The position numbers and the translations under genes were made by a program. From NCBI RefSeq assembly GCF_014805825.1, contig NZ_CP061941.1:3844001-3908000 (forward strand): a stretch of DNA of 64,000 bases, written 5' to 3'. This document shows, piece after piece, positions 61,851 through 64,000 of the stretch. This DNA comes from Marinomonas algicola. Lineage in GTDB: Bacteria > Pseudomonadota > Gammaproteobacteria > Pseudomonadales > Marinomonadaceae. The first letter of the stretch is position 1, and every line of letters starts with the position of its first letter. Under the pieces are notes generated by a model, which searched no databases, was not told where the DNA came from, and worked only from the letters and a program-made list of their open reading frames with translations.

Positions 61851-62891
61851 TTATTCAGATAGGTTGTTGGTTTCTTTGGCGTTTTCAGATTTGAAAAAAT
61901 TCAGCATTTCATTACCGTTGACACCAATTTTATCGGCTTTTTTGACGAAATCGGTGAACAGTGGCTTAGCCGCATGTTGTAATCCTTGATATAGATCCTG
62001 CGACCCTGGTATGACTTTTATACCGGACAGTTCCATTGCAGTTAATGCAACTAAAGATGCATTTGCGGCGGCCTTACCGACTTTTCGAGAGAGCGCTTCA
62101 CCGGAAAGCTGCTTAATAAGCATTTGATCTTCTTCGCTTATTTTCGACCAAGTGCGCTTATTTATAAATAATGAGAAACTGGTGGAGGTTCCAGCAAAAG
62201 GAAACTGTACGATATTTTTAGTATACGGTGAGGCTTTAAAGTCCGTAACGCTTTCATAAGAAATACCGTAGAAGGCATCGACCACCCCTTTTGAAACCAC
62301 TTCACTGACTTTTACCGCAGGACCCGTCACAGGACTGACCCCAATATTTTTAATATTATTGGCCGTGTAACCTGGAAGAGCCCATAGACGCTTAGATTTT
62401 AACTCCTCTATGGTTTCTATAGGCTTGTCTTCTAGACCGTACAAATTCCCTCCTGAATAGTTAAACACGCTTAACATTTCTACACCGTACTTTTTCAATG
62501 GTGCTTTGTTCGCCAAGAATTTTTCATAGGTACGCCAATTGGCGACAGACGCCGCTTCGGCATTACTCACTAAAAAAGGCAAAGAGGAATAACTTAATAC
62601 GGGTACTTGTTTTTGAATGAAGATATTCGCTGTCATGGCCACATCGGCAATACCCGACTTAACAGCCGATAATTGCTGTGGTGGTGGTGCCAATGTACCG
62701 GCTGGCACAATGAATGTGACTCGCCCATCCGTCGCTTCTGCTACATCACTTATCCATTCATTCATCACCCCATGAATAAAATGGGACGGTGGAAAAAAAT
62801 TGTTAAAAATTAACTCTTTCGCTTGCAGAACAGAAGTAGATGAAGCGATAGCAACACTCACAGCAGCCAACTTAATTGAACGTAAAAACAT
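61851..62891 (-). CDS. dctP: TRAP transporter solute-binding protein DctP
   Basis: Periplasmic binding protein that selects the TRAP substrate. The 346-residue precursor has a signal peptide (cleavage near LQA-KELIF, residue 24). FPPSHFIHGVMNEW, TLAPPPQQLSAVKSGIADVA and VSPVTGPAVKVSEVVSKGVVDAF match DctP family blocks. In the strand where most members have Arg binding the substrate carboxylate (LKGLKIR type), this protein reads LKSKRLWALPG, with Trp 170 at that position by my alignment. It is the first gene of the seven-gene operon and is divergent from the LysR gene. Confidence 0.92.
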   Translation of the reverse strand: MFLRSIKLAAVSVAIASSTSVLQAKELIFNNFFPPSHFIHGVMNEWISDVAEATDGRVTFIVPAGTLAPPPQQLSAVKSGIADVAMTANIFIQKQVPVLSYSSLPFLVSNAEAASVANWRTYEKFLANKAPLKKYGVEMLSVFNYSGGNLYGLEDKPIETIEELKSKRLWALPGYTANNIKNIGVSPVTGPAVKVSEVVSKGVVDAFYGISYESVTDFKASPYTKNIVQFPFAGTSTSFSLFINKRTWSKISEEDQMLIKQLSGEALSRKVGKAAANASLVALTAMELSGIKVIPGSQDLYQGLQHAAKPLFTDFVKKADKIGVNGNEMLNFFKSENAKETNNLSE

Positions 62892-62929
62892 ATTTTCACT
62901 TCCTATTGTTATTTTTGTATCAGATGGAC

Positions 62930-62979
62930 TAAGACTAGCAAAAAGTCAGGTGAAAACTTAAGATGTAAATTTAGTCTTT
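62930..62979. promoter_or_regulatory. Candidate LysR-type operator region
   Basis: TAAGACTA (62930-62937) is mirrored by TAGTCTTT (62972-62979), matching at 7 of 8 positions, about 35 bp apart. Between them, AAGT and ACTT flank a 9-nt centre. The dyad lies in the 143-bp divergent region of dctP and the LysR gene, where LysR proteins normally bind. Only sequence symmetry supports it. Confidence 0.4.
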
Positions 62980-63034
62980 ATGATAACTTTTTGGCATCAC
63001 TGTATTACTTTTTATATAACTAACGAGCCGCTTT

Positions 63035-63931
63035 ATGAAAATAAAATCGATTGAAGTCTTTCTTGCTACAGTACAAAGTGGCAGTATCCGAGCAGCGGCT
63101 AGACAACTTGAGCTATCTCAACCCGCCGTATCTAAAGCAATTAAAGCCTTAGAAGAAGAGGTTGGAGCCCCTTTATTAACTCGTGGAACGAAAGGGGTTT
63201 ATCTGACAGAATTTGGCAAGGCCTTCCTCATCAGAGCGACCACTATTTCCCAAGAAAGCGCGAAAGCAATAGAGGAAATCAAACAGATGAGAGGAGAAGT
63301 CAATGGTTCTGTGTCCATTATGCTATCCCCTGTTACCGCCATGCTATTAGCCCCCCTGGTCATTAAACAGTTCCTTCATACTCATCCAGCAGTGAAAATA
63401 CACATATTTGAAGGTTTGCAAGCGTCCGCTGTTGAAAAGCTGCGTACGGTTGAAATTGACTTCGCCATTGCCGCAGTGACTAAACCTCACTTACTCTCTA
63501 ATAAAGAATTTGAAGTGCACCCTATAAAAGAATACCCGATGGCGATTGTTGGTCGTCGAGACAACCCATTTAAAAATAGAAACAGTTTGGTTGAATTACA
63601 CAGTGCAAAGTGGGTGCAAATCGGTTCAGGAGGGCATTTAACAACATTAATTAATGACTTTTATGAAACAAAGAACCTGACACCGCCAAATATCAATATT
63701 GAATGCCACTCGTTTACCAGCTCTCTCGCCATGATAGAAAATACAGATATGTTAGGCATGATGCCTGAAATTTGGCTAAATGATCCATCCTATTCAAGTC
63801 GCTTTTGTAAGATCGACGTTAAAGAAGGAATGGCTGTCAATAAACTGCAACTAATTTTTCGACGAGACAAACCCTTAACCCCTGTAGCAAATCAACTGCT
63901 AAATCACTTCTTGCGACGCGCTGACGTATAA
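63035..63931 (+). CDS. LysR-family transcriptional regulator
   Basis: A 298-residue regulator with an N-terminal winged HTH (about 1-60: SIEVFLATVQSGSIRAAARQLELSQPAVSKAIKALEEEVG) and a periplasmic-binding-like effector domain (about 90-290; VSIMLSPVTAMLLAPLVIKQF). LysR proteins usually bind a pathway compound as coinducer. It is divergent from dctP and most likely controls the seven-gene transport and hydrolysis operon. The remaining 69 bp to the window end carry no gene. Confidence 0.93.
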   Translation: MKIKSIEVFLATVQSGSIRAAARQLELSQPAVSKAIKALEEEVGAPLLTRGTKGVYLTEFGKAFLIRATTISQESAKAIEEIKQMRGEVNGSVSIMLSPVTAMLLAPLVIKQFLHTHPAVKIHIFEGLQASAVEKLRTVEIDFAIAAVTKPHLLSNKEFEVHPIKEYPMAIVGRRDNPFKNRNSLVELHSAKWVQIGSGGHLTTLINDFYETKNLTPPNINIECHSFTSSLAMIENTDMLGMMPEIWLNDPSYSSRFCKIDVKEGMAVNKLQLIFRRDKPLTPVANQLLNHFLRRADV

Positions 63932-64000
63932 AGCCTTCTTCTGGTGATCAATAAAAAGTCTCATGCACAGCCTTCTACGTTAATAATCAGAAGTAGATAA

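Noticed and set aside
1..64000. CRISPR arrays, insertion sequences, prophage or integrase genes
   Set aside because: No regularly spaced repeats, transposase, integrase or phage structural genes were seen anywhere in the window.
63932..64000. Imperfect CTTCTG/CAGAAG repeat after the LysR gene
   Set aside because: Too imperfect, and cut by the window end, to call a terminator.

Overview
The window looks like chromosomal core DNA of an AT-rich marine gammaproteobacterium, most likely Marinomonas or a close relative in the Oceanospirillales. This rests on gene content and order and on protein similarity recalled by eye, not on a database search. Several blocks match the pseudomonad/oceanospirillad order: alaS-lysC-csrA-tRNA-Ser-tRNA-Arg, mutS-fdxA, HAD/rppH-ptsP-lgt-thyA-folA, ygfB-pepP-ubi, and recJ...hom-thrC, dsbC, rpsP-rimM-trmD-rplS, ffh, ypjD, corB. 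I see no insertion sequence, prophage, CRISPR array or rRNA operon.

Layout. 1-1.0 kb: the 3' end of a tRNA-dihydrouridine synthase gene facing one tRNA-Ser(GCU) and three identical tRNA-Arg(ACG) genes. 1.0-11 kb: csrA, lysC, alaS, alr, recX, a membrane-anchored coiled-coil protein, recA with a clear SOS promoter, pncC and an XRE regulator. 11-21 kb: an unknown protein with repeat-rich upstream DNA, mutS, fdxA, an EAL-HDOD protein, ilvD, rlmJ and a PAS protein with a degenerate GGDEF domain. 21-29 kb: the rppH-ptsP-lgt-thyA-folA operon, a HAD phosphatase, rlmI and an HDOD protein. 29-33 kb: an iron(III) ABC importer (fbpABC) behind a candidate Fur box. 33-43 kb: ygfB-pepP-ubi, recJ-folD, a candidate small RNA, rsmE and hom-thrC. 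43-53 kb: dsbC, a small unknown gene, rpsP-rimM-trmD-rplS, ffh, ypjD-corB-nudix and greB-yecE. 53-54.7 kb: a secreted unknown protein and an SGNH hydrolase whose start is unclear.

The clearest accessory unit is at 54.7-63.9 kb. Seven same-strand genes (dctP-dctQ-dctM, a formylglycine-type sulfatase/phosphoesterase, an alkylsulfatase-like metallo-beta-lactamase, an aldehyde dehydrogenase and a short-chain dehydrogenase) lie divergent from a LysR regulator. They read as a complete route: TRAP import, ester cleavage by one or two hydrolases, then alcohol to aldehyde to acid. The solute-binding protein appears to have Trp where TRAP proteins normally have the carboxylate-binding Arg, and the sulfatase nucleophile motif is CGNSR rather than CxPxR. 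The substrate is therefore probably unusual; an organosulfate or phosphate/phosphonate ester is my inference.

The second item of interest is a candidate small RNA at about 39.3 kb. It has a consensus -35 box, a perfect 18-bp palindrome filling the promoter spacer, and an intrinsic terminator about 90 nt downstream.
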